From NCBI GenBank assembly GCA_963706385.1, contig OY970153.1:1116001-1180000 (forward strand): a DNA stretch of 64,000 bases. Reading direction: 5' to 3'. The stretch is from Poindextera sp963706385. Its GTDB lineage: Bacteria; Pseudomonadota; Alphaproteobacteria; Caulobacterales; Caulobacteraceae. The notes under the pieces are model-generated. The model had not been told where the DNA came from. It did no database searches and saw nothing but the letters and a program-made list of their open reading frames with translations. This document shows positions 25,262 through 32,726 of this stretch, piece after piece (positions within the stretch are counted from its first letter, which is position 1; every line of letters begins with the position of its first letter). The translations under genes were made by a program, and so were the position numbers.

Positions 25262-25894
25262 ATGGTCGCACTCATTCACGCGGAACCTCGGCTTTGTGAC
25301 CGGCGTCTGAAACAGCTTTTCGATTTCAACCGCGACCAACTCATTGATGTGGTTGCGGCGGGGGTCGCCGCTCGCGCAGGCTGCACGGATAACGACGCCA
25401 AGGGTGCGCCTGGCTTCTACGCGTGGAATGCGGCGACCGCCCGCTTGCGCCAAATCTATCGCCGGCAGGGCTGGGAAAAGGGCGAGCATAATGGGATCGA
25501 AACGATATTCAGCGAGGACCATCGAAAGATGGTCGCGGTGATGAACACCGACCTTGGTACTTGCGATCCTCTCAGGTCCCCCAAGAACCGGACGCTTAAG
25601 GGCTCCGCGTCGGAAAACATTGTGGACTTGAACAACCAAGCGGACCTGTTCAAACGCGAGGAGATGGGGCCACTGACGCCGCAGCCGTATTCGCTTTGGT
25701 ACCTCTGCATCCACGATCAGGACGCAAGAGTGTTGGCCGAACTGTCTCGGCCGAGCGAGTATAATGGCGGGTATATTGTGGACTACAGCGAACGGATTTT
25801 CATTCTTCGCGATGGTGAGTGGGCAGGTGTGACGATCGGCTCGGCCTCCAAGCCGGACGCCCAAGACTTCAAGATCGATGTTCGTCGCAAGTAA
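25262..25894 (+). CDS. Hypothetical protein, 210 aa, paired with the XRE/ImmA-IrrE gene
   Basis: A soluble protein with visibly lower GC than the housekeeping genes. No signal peptide or membrane segment. An N-terminal helical part (RRLKQLFDFNRDQLIDVVAA) is followed by RLRQIYRRQGWEKGEHNGIE and a mixed C-terminal half with SLWYLCIHDQDARVLAELS. I see no nuclease, kinase or protease signature. It ends 6 nt before the XRE/ImmA gene, so the two form one transcription unit, and the perfect inverted repeat sits right before its start. The context suggests a target, effector or partner of that regulator. Confidence 0.75.
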   Translation: MVALIHAEPRLCDRRLKQLFDFNRDQLIDVVAAGVAARAGCTDNDAKGAPGFYAWNAATARLRQIYRRQGWEKGEHNGIETIFSEDHRKMVAVMNTDLGTCDPLRSPKNRTLKGSASENIVDLNNQADLFKREEMGPLTPQPYSLWYLCIHDQDARVLAELSRPSEYNGGYIVDYSERIFILRDGEWAGVTIGSASKPDAQDFKIDVRRK

Positions 25895-25900
25895 TTCCAA

Positions 25901-26974
25901 ATGTTTACGCCTTCTCGACTCACGCTTGCGAGGGAGCGGCGCCGACTTACCAAGAAGGCGTTAGCCGAAGCGATCAAGGTCACGCCGCACACTATATTGC
26001 GGTATGAGAGTGGAGAGATTGAGCCGGGGGATGAGACGTTAGCTCGACTAGCTAACGTTCTAGATTTTCCCCACGAATTCTTCTTCGAGAGTGAATTTGA
26101 CGGTATCCAAGACGGTGCTGCGAGTTTCCGCAGTATGAGCGCACTGACCGCGCGCGAACGTGACGCCGCTCTGGCCGCAGGCACCTTGGCATGCTTGCTC
26201 TCGGACTGGATTGACCAAAGGTTCGAGCTGCCGCCTGTTTCTTTGATCGAGCTTGACGGCGACCCGCCGGAGGCCGCTGCACGTTCTCTTCGAGAAGAGT
26301 GGGGACTTGGGGAGACACCCATCAAAAACATGGTCCACCTCTTGGAAGCCAAGGGTGTCCGGTTGTTCTCGATGGCCGAGAACACCTTGATGGTTGATGC
26401 GTTTTCAGTATGGCGAAGTGAGCAGCCCTTCATTTTTCTGAACACGATGAAGAGCGCTGAGCGCAGCCGTTTTGACGCGGCCCATGAACTGGGCCATCTC
26501 GTGTTGCACAAGCACGGCGGCCCCAAGGGGCGCTCGGCCGAGGACGAAGCAGACCGATTTGCCGCCTCTTTTTTGATGCCAGCGGCGGATGTCGAAGCAA
26601 TGCTTCCTCGCGTTCGCACGCTCAATCAGGTCGTTGAGGCAAAGAAACGTTGGGGCGCCTCTGCGATGGCGCTGCTTGTGCGCCTAAATCGCCTAAACAT
26701 TCTCTCAGGATGGCAGTATAGAACTCTTGTGATCCAAGCCACTGAGGCTGGATATAGGGAGTCCGAGCCATTTCCTATGTCGCGGGAACTGTCGATTGTT
26801 TGGCAGAAAGTTTTGACGACATTATGGAACGAGCGCGTAACGAAGTCTAACATTGCAAGAGCACTCTACGTGCCGGTTGAGGAGATTGAAAATCTGCTAT
26901 TTGGGCTCACCGTCGCTCCACAGGGTGATGATTCGAACGCGATCCGGCCACCGCTACGGCTCGTTTCTGATTGA
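25901..26974 (+). CDS. XRE-type HTH regulator fused to an ImmA/IrrE (M78) metallopeptidase domain
   Basis: A 357-residue protein. Residues about 5-60 form a Cro/CI-type helix-turn-helix (LARERRRLTKKALAEAIKVT then ILRYESGEIEPG). From about residue 140 an IrrE/ImmA peptidase domain follows, with the zinc motif in FDAAHELGHLVLHKH (HELGH, catalytic Glu) and the downstream EDEADRFAASFLMP. Such proteins are repressors that can be inactivated by, or cleave, partner regulators in phage, integrative-element and toxin-antitoxin settings. Downstream of, and coupled to, the 210-aa gene. GC and codon use differ from neighbouring core genes, fitting transfer. Confidence 0.92.
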   Translation: MFTPSRLTLARERRRLTKKALAEAIKVTPHTILRYESGEIEPGDETLARLANVLDFPHEFFFESEFDGIQDGAASFRSMSALTARERDAALAAGTLACLLSDWIDQRFELPPVSLIELDGDPPEAAARSLREEWGLGETPIKNMVHLLEAKGVRLFSMAENTLMVDAFSVWRSEQPFIFLNTMKSAERSRFDAAHELGHLVLHKHGGPKGRSAEDEADRFAASFLMPAADVEAMLPRVRTLNQVVEAKKRWGASAMALLVRLNRLNILSGWQYRTLVIQATEAGYRESEPFPMSRELSIVWQKVLTTLWNERVTKSNIARALYVPVEEIENLLFGLTVAPQGDDSNAIRPPLRLVSD

Positions 26975-26989
26975 ATAAAAGCTTGTATC

Positions 26990-27277
26990 TCGACCAGCTA
27001 CGTCGAGCGGTCGAACCTCTCGATCAGGATGCAGAACCGGCGGTTCACGCGGCTCACGAACGCCTTCTCAAAAAAGTTCCAGAACCACGTTCACGCCCTG
27101 GCGCTCTATTTCGCCTTCTACAATTTCTGCCGCATCCACAAGACGCTCAAGGTCACGCCAGCCATGGCGGCGGGGATCACCGATACCCTGTGGACGATGG
27201 AAAACATTGCCGAGCGGATCGAAGCGCGCGCTACCAAGCCGGGGAAGCGCGGCCCCTACAAAAAGAGGCCCCAATAG
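26990..27277 (+). pseudogene. C-terminal remnant of an IS1-like DDE transposase
   Basis: The frame reads TSYVERSNLSIRMQNRRFTR, then LTNAFSKKFQNH, ALYFAFYNFCRIHKTLKVTP and AMAAGITDTLW, the terminal part of the IS1-type transposase family in which YVER, RIHKTLK and PAMAAG are conserved, including the last catalytic glutamate in VER. The N-terminal two thirds are missing and the fragment begins abruptly 16 nt after the XRE/ImmA gene stop, so the left part was deleted or replaced. The C-terminus runs to a natural stop after a Lys/Arg-rich tail. Confidence 0.85.
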
Positions 27278-27526
27278 CCATATATAGCTTTAGCCCAGGG
27301 GTGCCACCTCTGCCGTGGCAACACCTGCCTCAGCTAGGCGTTGTTGTGGGCAATTGGTCGCGGTGCGATTATTTTCGATGCCACCGAACCCCGTACGAGC
27401 TAGCGATCAACCGCCGGAGCGCTTGCTCGTAGCTCGGAAACACGGTTTTGTCAATGGGTTGACACCATAACGGTCAAGCTTGCAGTGACAGCATGTCATC
27501 AATCTCAGGAGTGAAAGGAGGCGAAA
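27278..27526. other. Intergenic segment before the 64-aa/GNAT pair
   Basis: About 250 bp without a gene. A hairpin GGTGCCAC/GTGGCAACACC lies at 27300-27325. A TTGACA at 27459-27464 could be a -35, but no good -10 is seen. A small palindrome TGACAGCATGTCA at 27486-27498 lies just upstream of the strong ribosome site of the next gene and is a candidate operator. The segment is noticeably less GC-rich than the core genome. Confidence 0.4.
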
Positions 27527-27721
27527 ATGGCGATCATTTCAAACGCATTTGGCCGCGTCACTCTGACCGGCGAAGATGCGAAAAAATTTAAGCGCCAGGT
27601 CACGTATGGGCGTCCCAACGCCAACGCGAAAACAAACGTCGATCAGGGTGTCCAGTTGGCCAGAGAGTTTCGCAACAACGGCCGGAAACTGACGTTCACC
27701 GTCACGACGGATAAGCGCTAG
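27527..27721 (+). CDS. Small protein, 64 aa, candidate antitoxin of the following GNAT gene
   Basis: ATG 27527 has one of the strongest ribosome sites in the window (AAAGGAGGCGAAA). The protein is basic and short (MAIISNAFGRVTLTGEDAKK, then FKRQVTYGRPN), with a predicted helical middle (VQLAREFRNNG) and a strand-like end. It does not look like the ribbon-helix-helix DUF1778 antitoxins that usually accompany GNAT toxins, and I do not recognise it. It ends 7 nt before the GNAT gene on the same strand. Gene size, order and spacing are those of an antitoxin-first toxin-antitoxin pair, but that role is an inference. Confidence 0.65.
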   Translation: MAIISNAFGRVTLTGEDAKKFKRQVTYGRPNANAKTNVDQGVQLAREFRNNGRKLTFTVTTDKR

Positions 27722-27728
27722 TCCACTG

Positions 27729-28268
27729 ATGGCGGGCGTAGCGGAATTTGGGCTGCGCCCCCTCGACCCCACCGACAATTTTTCCACAATCAAGAGTGGC
27801 GATGCGAAATATTCGCCCCTCAAGACGTTCGTTCGACGAAACGCAAAGAAATACGAAGAGCAAAATCTCGCTCGCACATACGTCATCCATGAGGATGATA
27901 GCCAAAAAATCGTCGCCTATGTCACCCTTGTGTGTAGTGAGGTGGTAAGCGGTGAAGATATAGTCGTCGCGGATGGACTTCATTTTCCATACGACACTTA
28001 CCCAGCGGTCAAGATAGCTCGGTTATTGGTCGATGCGCGTTACAGAGGCACCCCCAGCAAGGGCTTAGGCCGAAAACTTGTGAATTTTGCTCAGGGACTA
28101 GCCAGGGAAGAAGTGTGTCCCGCCGTTGGCTGTCGTTTCGTCGTGGTGGAATCGAAACAGGATTCGATCGGCTTTTACGAAAAATGTGGGTTTACCCTGA
28201 TCGACACCCCCGAAAATCGTGGGCGCCAAGAGCCGGTTATGTACCTCGACCTGCACAAGGCGAAATAG
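27729..28268 (+). CDS. GNAT-family acetyltransferase, TacT-like
   Basis: A 179-residue GCN5-type acetyltransferase. An N-terminal segment with PLKTFVRRNAKKYEEQNLAR and TYVIHEDD is followed by IVAYVTLV and the acetyl-CoA region IARLLVDARYRGTPSKGLGR. The final motif is FVVVESKQDSIGFYEKCGF. The lead-in F..(10)PLxxFVRRxAKKYxxxxLARTYV resembles TacT/AtaT-like toxins that acetylate aminoacyl-tRNA, although those have an RxxGxG loop and here the loop is YRGTPSKGLG with an insertion. It may instead modify another small molecule or protein. Coupled to the 64-aa gene upstream; low GC indicates recent acquisition. Confidence 0.82.
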   Translation: MAGVAEFGLRPLDPTDNFSTIKSGDAKYSPLKTFVRRNAKKYEEQNLARTYVIHEDDSQKIVAYVTLVCSEVVSGEDIVVADGLHFPYDTYPAVKIARLLVDARYRGTPSKGLGRKLVNFAQGLAREEVCPAVGCRFVVVESKQDSIGFYEKCGFTLIDTPENRGRQEPVMYLDLHKAK

Positions 28269-28306
28269 GGGGTTTTCCGAAATTTCAAATTGAGACACTA
28301 CCCGGC

Positions 28307-28356
28307 CAGGCCTTCGCCTTGTCATCTGGATCCCGGCATTCGCCGGGAGGAGCGGG
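28307..28356. repeat. CCCGGC-GCCGGG hairpin repeat, copy B with extended flank
   Basis: CATCTGGATCCCGGCATTCG continues into CCGGGAGGAGCGGGG. The flank CCAGGCCTTCGCCTTGTCAT matches, in inverse orientation, the flank of copy C at 29751-29802, so B and C share about 50 bp. The 171-bp gap after the GNAT gene holds only this element. Confidence 0.85.
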
Positions 28357-28439
28357 GTTTGTTGATCGGCGCGCGATAGCCGGGTCTCGGTTCCCTGGTT
28401 TCCCTTCGGGGCGCCGCTCGCCGGCGACGCCTCTTTGCC

Positions 28440-28793
28440 TCAGCCCGACTTCAGCTTGCAGTTTCGGTAGCGCGCGTCGGTTCCCTCCACCACCACCGAT
28501 TTGCCGTCGGTCCAGAACTTGGCGGCCTCGCCGGTGAACTGAACGCCGGTGTCGGCCGGCGTCCGCTTCAGCGCATAGCGTCTGTCGTTGTCGTTGGTGG
28601 TCATGGTGGCGTTCGCCGGCGTCTCCGAGTCGTACGCGATCAGGAACGCGCGGCCATTGTCACAGGTGTAGAAAGCGTCGTTGAAGCCGTCCATCGGCGG
28701 CTGTATCGACGACCCGCCCGACGGCGCGGCCATCGTGGGCGCCCCAATCAAACCCGCCGCGAGCGCGGCGCCGACCATAGACAAGCCCTTCAT
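28440..28793 (-). CDS. MliC-family lysozyme inhibitor, periplasmic
   Basis: A 117-residue protein from ATG 28793 with ribosome site GAGGAG. The signal peptide is MKGLSMVGAALAAGLIGAPT (cleavage near AMAAP). The mature domain has the MliC pattern: YTCDNGRAFLIAYDSETPAN, a central YALKRTPADTGVQFTG, then KFWTDGKSVVVEG and a final YRNCKLKSG. The two cysteines of the family disulfide are present. MliC-type proteins block C-type lysozyme in the envelope and protect against host or protist muramidases. There is no lipobox, so it is probably soluble. Single gene. Confidence 0.85.
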   Translation of the reverse strand: MKGLSMVGAALAAGLIGAPTMAAPSGGSSIQPPMDGFNDAFYTCDNGRAFLIAYDSETPANATMTTNDNDRRYALKRTPADTGVQFTGEAAKFWTDGKSVVVEGTDARYRNCKLKSG

Positions 28794-29105
28794 CGTCAGG
28801 CTCCTCTCATCGCCCCTGGTCAGGGGCGGGATCGGCGGGAGGCGCCGAACCGTTCGTTGCGTTACCATCGGCGCGCATGACGCGCCTTGACCTCGATCAA
28901 CGGCGTTGTCGGTCGATTTGAAGCCTCGAAGCCAAACCATTTGGCGCCGACATCCGCGGACGGCCGCGTCTCGGGCTTGATTCTGTCTCACCACGAAGAT
29001 CACCAAGGTCACGAAGCGAGCGCCGACTTCGTGGCCTTCGTGCGCTTGGTGGTTCAAAACCCGCGCTTGACATTCCGACAACTCTGATGTTCTGCTTTTG
29101 TTCTG
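28794..29105. other. Intergenic region of 312 bp containing repeat copy 2
   Basis: No gene is visible. The left part should carry the promoter of the minus-strand lysozyme-inhibitor gene. Positions 28986-29066 hold the second copy of the long CACCAAGG-type inverted repeat, starting TCTCACCACGAAGATCACCA and ending GTGGTTCAAAACCCG. The right end provides the leader of the next plus-strand gene, with no clear ribosome site. Confidence 0.6.
28986..29066 (+). repeat. Long inverted repeat family (CACCAAGG type), copy 2
   Basis: TCTCACCACGAAGATCACCA on the left pairs imperfectly with TGGCCTTCGTGCGCTTGGTG on the right. It has the same orientation as copy 3 at 29890 and is inverted relative to copy 1 at 24563. 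Confidence 0.8.
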
Positions 29106-29819
29106 ATGAACGCCCCCACGCCCGCCGCCGCCGAGCCGAGGTCCGAGATGGCCGAACGGCGCTCGCTGATGCTGTGGGACCTGGCCGAGATCGGCATGAA
29201 CCTGGCCCGGGAGATCGAGCAGCGGGCGATGGACGAGGCCGCGCCGCGATCGGAGGTCGCCGATCTGGCCCTGGCCTTCTCGCGCGTCGCCCGGGCGGTG
29301 CGTCAGACCGTGGCGCTGGAGGCCAGGCTGGCCGAGCCGCCGCGCGAGCCTCGGGCTCCGCGCGCGCCCAAGTCCGCGGTCAACGACAACGCCGCCTGGG
29401 CCCCGCCGACCCCGGAGTTCATCGAACGGACCCGCGCCACGGTGCGCAAGGCCATCGTCCGGGACATCGTCGAGCAGACCATCGCGGCCGAGGCGCCTGA
29501 ACGCGGCGAGGGCTACGATACCGAGCGGCTGCTGGCCGATCTGGACGAGCGGCTGGGGGACGAGGACGACTACGTCGATTTCGCCCTGCTCTCGCTGGTC
29601 GAACTGGTCGAGCGCATCTGCCGCGATCTGGGCGTGCGGTTCGATCCGAGCCTGTTGGAGGACGACGACTGGTATCCGCTGCCCCCCACGGCCGGCCCGT
29701 TCGTGCGGCAGGAACGCTATATGGGCCGGCCGGAACCGCCCGATCCCTCTTCCGCTCCTCCCGGCGAACGCCGGGACCCAGATGACAAGGCGAAGGCCTG
29801 GACGGGCTCGAGCCCCTGA
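29106..29819 (+). CDS. Hypothetical protein, 237 aa, with repeat-derived C-terminus
   Basis: A soluble, Ala/Glu/Arg-rich protein. The N-terminal half is helical (LWDLAEIGMNLAREIEQRAM), followed by a Pro-rich linker and a second helical part (FIERTRATVRKAIVRDIVEQ) and an acidic patch (DLDERLGDEDDYVDF). Similar proteins occur in Caulobacterales with no known function. The last about 22 residues (SSAPPGERRDPDDKAKAWTG...) are the translation of palindromic repeat copy C, so the original stop was lost and replaced when the repeat entered. GC is back to the core level. Confidence 0.7.
   Translation: MNAPTPAAAEPRSEMAERRSLMLWDLAEIGMNLAREIEQRAMDEAAPRSEVADLALAFSRVARAVRQTVALEARLAEPPREPRAPRAPKSAVNDNAAWAPPTPEFIERTRATVRKAIVRDIVEQTIAAEAPERGEGYDTERLLADLDERLGDEDDYVDFALLSLVELVERICRDLGVRFDPSLLEDDDWYPLPPTAGPFVRQERYMGRPEPPDPSSAPPGERRDPDDKAKAWTGSSP
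29751..29802. repeat. Hairpin repeat copy C, inside the 3' end of a gene
   Basis: CCGCTCCTCCCGGCGAACGC continues through CGGGACCCAGATGACAAGGC to CGAAGGCCTGG. This is the inverse of copy B including its flank. It lies in frame in the 237-aa protein gene and encodes its tail. Confidence 0.85.
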
Positions 29820-29830
29820 AACCCCGCCCT

Positions 29831-29866
29831 ACGATCTGGGCCCCGGCTTTCGCCGGGGTGAGCGGA
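29831..29866. repeat. Hairpin repeat copy D
   Basis: ACGATCTGGGCCCCGGCTTT followed by CGCCGGGGTGAGCGG. It is a diverged copy of the same hairpin (CCCCGGC/GCCGGGG), oriented like copy B, 28 bp after copy C. Confidence 0.8.
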
Positions 29867-29889
29867 GGTGGGGTGCGGTCTCCGAGTTT

Positions 29890-29976
29890 GTCTCACCACG
29901 AAGACCACCAAGGCCACAAAGCCGGAACGCAGGCCGACTTCGCGCCCTTCGTGGCCTTGGTGGTTCAAAACCCGGC
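29890..29976 (+). repeat. Long inverted repeat family (CACCAAGG type), copy 3
   Basis: TGTCTCACCACGAAGACCAC on the left and TCGTGGCCTTGGTGGTTCAA on the right. Most similar to copy 2 and in the same orientation. With copy D it fills most of the 238-bp gap before the converging M16 peptidase gene. Confidence 0.8.
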
Positions 29977-30057
29977 GCGATCCCGCGCGGGCGAATGAGC
30001 GGAATTGGAATAGACCGCACGCGCGCCTATTCTGGCGCCACGACCGACGCCGTCACC

Positions 30058-31299
30058 TCAGCCGAACAGCGCCCGCTGGAACCCCGCGGCCGCCGCGGTC
30101 GCGCGTTTGGGGCCCAGGACCGCGCCCACGCAGAGGCCGGGCGTCAGCAGGCGCTGGCCGAGACGGGCGATGTCGGCGGGGGTGATGGCGTCGACCTGGG
30201 CGGCGATTTCGGCGGCGGGGAGCGTGCGATCGAACAGCAGGACCTGGCTCGCCGCCTGCTCGGCCCGGGCCAGGGCCAATTCCCGGGCCATGAAGACCGC
30301 GCCCTTGAACTGGGCCTTGGCGCGCTCGAGCTCGCCTTCGCCGACGCGTTCGACCAGGCCCATCAGCTCCCCGGCCGTGACCCTGGCCGCCTCGGCCGCA
30401 TCCTTGGCCGCGCTCCCGGCGTAGACGCCCAGCACGCCCACGTCGTCGTGGACGTCGGCGAAGGCGTCGATGGCGTAGGCCAGGCCCCGGTGCTCTCTCA
30501 CCTCTTGGAACAGGCGCGAGGACATGCCGCCGCCGAGCATCTCGGCGAACAGGCGCAGGGCGAAATAGTCCGGATCGCGCGCGCCGGGCGCCGGCAGCAG
30601 CAGCACCAGATGCGCCTGTTCGAGGGCGCGGGGGGTCGGCGCCAGGCCGCCGGTGAAGGCGGCCGGCTGGGCGATCGGCGCGGCGGCCCGCGCCGGCTCG
30701 CCGAACCAGCGCTCGGCCAGGGCCAGCAGCTCGGCCTCGTCGACCGCGCCGGCGGCGCTGATCACGATGGCGTCGGGGGCGTAGAGGCCGGCGCGGAAGG
30801 CGCTGAGCGCCTCGGGCATGGCCGCGTCGATGGTCTGCGCCGAGCCGAGGATCGGCCGGCCCAGCGGCTGGCCGGAGAAGGCTTCGCCCTGGGCCAGTTC
30901 GAACACCAGATCGTCCGGGGTGTCGGCGGCCTCGGCGATCTCCTGGGCCACCACCTGTTTCTCGCGGGCGAGGTCGCCGGGATCGAGGCGGGGCCTAAGC
31001 ACCAGGTCGGAGACCACCGCCATGGCCAGCGGCAGGCCGCCCTTCAGGGCGCGGACCTGGAAGCTGGTCCGCTCATGGCCGGTGGCGGCGTTGATCTGGC
31101 CGCCGGCGGCCTCGATCGCCTCGACGATGTCGCGGGCCGAGCGATCGCCGGCGGCCTTGAACACCATGTGCTCCAATAGGTGCGCCCAGCCGGACTGTTC
31201 GGCGCGCTCATGGCGCGCGCCGCGGCCGACCACCACCGACAGGGCCAGGGTCTCGAATCCGGGCAGCGGATCGCAGACGACGCGGACGCCGTTGGGCAA
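30058..31299 (-). CDS. M16-family zinc metallopeptidase (processing-peptidase-like)
   Basis: About 413 residues. The inverted zinc motif HLLEHMVFK (H40, E43 and H44, counting from the TTG) and the glycine-rich RGARHERAEQSGWAH block are present. The C-terminal half is the second, inactive M16 repeat with the R/Y region FQEVREHRGLAYAIDAF. No ATG or GTG precedes the conserved LHRLPNGVRVV segment after the thrC stop, so translation starts at TTG 31299 or at a rarer codon a few residues upstream. M16 enzymes of this size in alphaproteobacteria degrade peptides and are relatives of mitochondrial processing peptidase. It directly follows thrC on the same strand. Confidence 0.92.
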   Translation of the reverse strand: MPNGVRVVCDPLPGFETLALSVVVGRGARHERAEQSGWAHLLEHMVFKAAGDRSARDIVEAIEAAGGQINAATGHERTSFQVRALKGGLPLAMAVVSDLVLRPRLDPGDLAREKQVVAQEIAEAADTPDDLVFELAQGEAFSGQPLGRPILGSAQTIDAAMPEALSAFRAGLYAPDAIVISAAGAVDEAELLALAERWFGEPARAAAPIAQPAAFTGGLAPTPRALEQAHLVLLLPAPGARDPDYFALRLFAEMLGGGMSSRLFQEVREHRGLAYAIDAFADVHDDVGVLGVYAGSAAKDAAEAARVTAGELMGLVERVGEGELERAKAQFKGAVFMARELALARAEQAASQVLLFDRTLPAAEIAAQVDAITPADIARLGQRLLTPGLCVGAVLGPKRATAAAAGFQRALFG

Positions 31300-31327
31300 C
31301 CGGTGGAGGGAGGGTTCGGCGATGGGA

Positions 31328-32725
31328 TCAGACCTTGGCGAAATCGCGGATATAGGCTTGCACCGCGGCGATGTCAGCGGGCAGCCGGTCGATCCGCTCG
31401 GGCTTGTCGGCCAGCGACCGGGCGGCGGGCGGCAGGTCCGGCGCGACGCCGGCCGCGGCGGCGACCGCCTCGGGGAACTTCGCCGGATGGGCGGTGGCCA
31501 GCGCCACCAGGGGCGTCGCGCCCTTGCCCAGGCCGAGCCGATCGGCGGCGGCCAGGCCGACGGCGGTGTGCGGATCGACCAGTTCGCCGGTCTGGTTCGC
31601 GGTCATGACGATCGCTCGGGTGGTTTCGGCCTCGCTGACGCCGGCGCCGATGAACAGCTCGCGCATATGGGCCAGGGCGCGGGGCGGCAGGTCGATCGCT
31701 CCGATCTCGGCGAAGGCGCGCATGGCCCGGGAGGTCTCGACCCCGTCGCGCTGCACCGCCTCGAAATACAGCCGCTCGAAATTGGAGGCGATCTGGATGT
31801 CCATCGCCGGACTCTGGGTCGGCGTCACCGCGCCGCGCGCATAGCGGCCGCTCTCGATGGCGCGGGCCAGGATGTCGTTGGCGTTGGTCGCCGCCACGAT
31901 CTTCTCGATCGGCAGGCCCATCTGGCGGGCGACATAGCCGGCGAAGGCGTCGCCGAAATTGCCGGTGGGCACGGCGAAGCTGACCGGCCGGCGCGGGGCG
32001 CCCAGCGCCACTGCGGCGGTGAAATAATAGACCACCTGGGCGGCGATCCGCGCCCAGTTGATCGAATTGACCCCGGAAAGATCGACCGCCAGGCGGAAGC
32101 CCCGCGCCTGGAACAGGGCTTTGACGATGTTCTGGCAGTCGTCGAAGGTTCCCTCGATCGCCAGGCACCGCACGTTCTCATCCTCGGCCGTGGTCATGAA
32201 CCGGCGCTGGACCTCGCTGATCCGCCCTTCCGGGAACAGCACCACCAGGCGCAGATTGGCGCGCCCGCGCAGGGCCTCGACCGCCGCGCCGCCGGTGTCG
32301 CCGGAGGTGGCGCAGACGATGGTCAAGGTGCGCTTTCTGGCCGCCAGCGCCCGCTCGTAGAGCCGCGCGAGCAACTGCATCGCCACGTCCTTAAACGCCA
32401 GGGTGGGCCCGTGGAACAGCTCGAGCAGCCAGAGCCCGGCGTCGAGCTGGCGCAACGGGGCGACCGCGGGGTGGGTGAAGCCGGCGTAAGCCTCCCTGGT
32501 GATCTCCAGAAGCTCTCCCCGGTCGAAGGCGTCGCCGGCGAAGCGCCCCAGGATGTCGGCCGCCACCTCGGCGTAGGGCTTGCCGGCGAAGGCGGCGATC
32601 TCGTCCGATGTGAGCTTCGGCCAGGTCCGCGGCACATAGAGGCCGCCGTCGGGCGCCAGGCCGGCCAGCACCGCGTCGATGAAACCGATCGGAGGCGCGT
32701 CGCCGCGCGTGGAGACGTACTGCAT
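31328..32725 (-). CDS. thrC: Threonine synthase
   Basis: A 465-residue PLP enzyme that converts O-phosphohomoserine to threonine. The start is ATG 32725 (MQYVSTRGDAPPIGF, the standard N-terminus); upstream frame is read-through. The PLP lysine is K112 in HGPTLAFKDVAMQLL. SGDTGGAAVEAL and the GNFGDAFAGY phosphate-binding loop are clear. It starts 1 nt after the surf1 stop and is followed by the M16 gene. With thrB at 22.6 kb the last two steps of threonine synthesis are in the window. Confidence 0.97.
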   Translation of the reverse strand: MQYVSTRGDAPPIGFIDAVLAGLAPDGGLYVPRTWPKLTSDEIAAFAGKPYAEVAADILGRFAGDAFDRGELLEITREAYAGFTHPAVAPLRQLDAGLWLLELFHGPTLAFKDVAMQLLARLYERALAARKRTLTIVCATSGDTGGAAVEALRGRANLRLVVLFPEGRISEVQRRFMTTAEDENVRCLAIEGTFDDCQNIVKALFQARGFRLAVDLSGVNSINWARIAAQVVYYFTAAVALGAPRRPVSFAVPTGNFGDAFAGYVARQMGLPIEKIVAATNANDILARAIESGRYARGAVTPTQSPAMDIQIASNFERLYFEAVQRDGVETSRAMRAFAEIGAIDLPPRALAHMRELFIGAGVSEAETTRAIVMTANQTGELVDPHTAVGLAAADRLGLGKGATPLVALATAHPAKFPEAVAAAAGVAPDLPPAARSLADKPERIDRLPADIAAVQAYIRDFAKV

Positions 32726-32726
32726 G

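Noticed and set aside
27029..27277. Stand-alone 82-aa gene
   Set aside because: The frame continues upstream with transposase-like sequence (YVERSNL) and is only the tail of an IS1-like transposase.
28440..29081. 213-aa extended form of the lysozyme-inhibitor gene
   Set aside because: The upstream extension runs through the intergenic repeat; ATG 28793 has a good ribosome site and begins a proper signal peptide.
24563..29976. CRISPR array suggested by repeated palindromic units
   Set aside because: Repeats are few, irregularly spaced, in mixed orientation and separated by genes; no cas genes are present.
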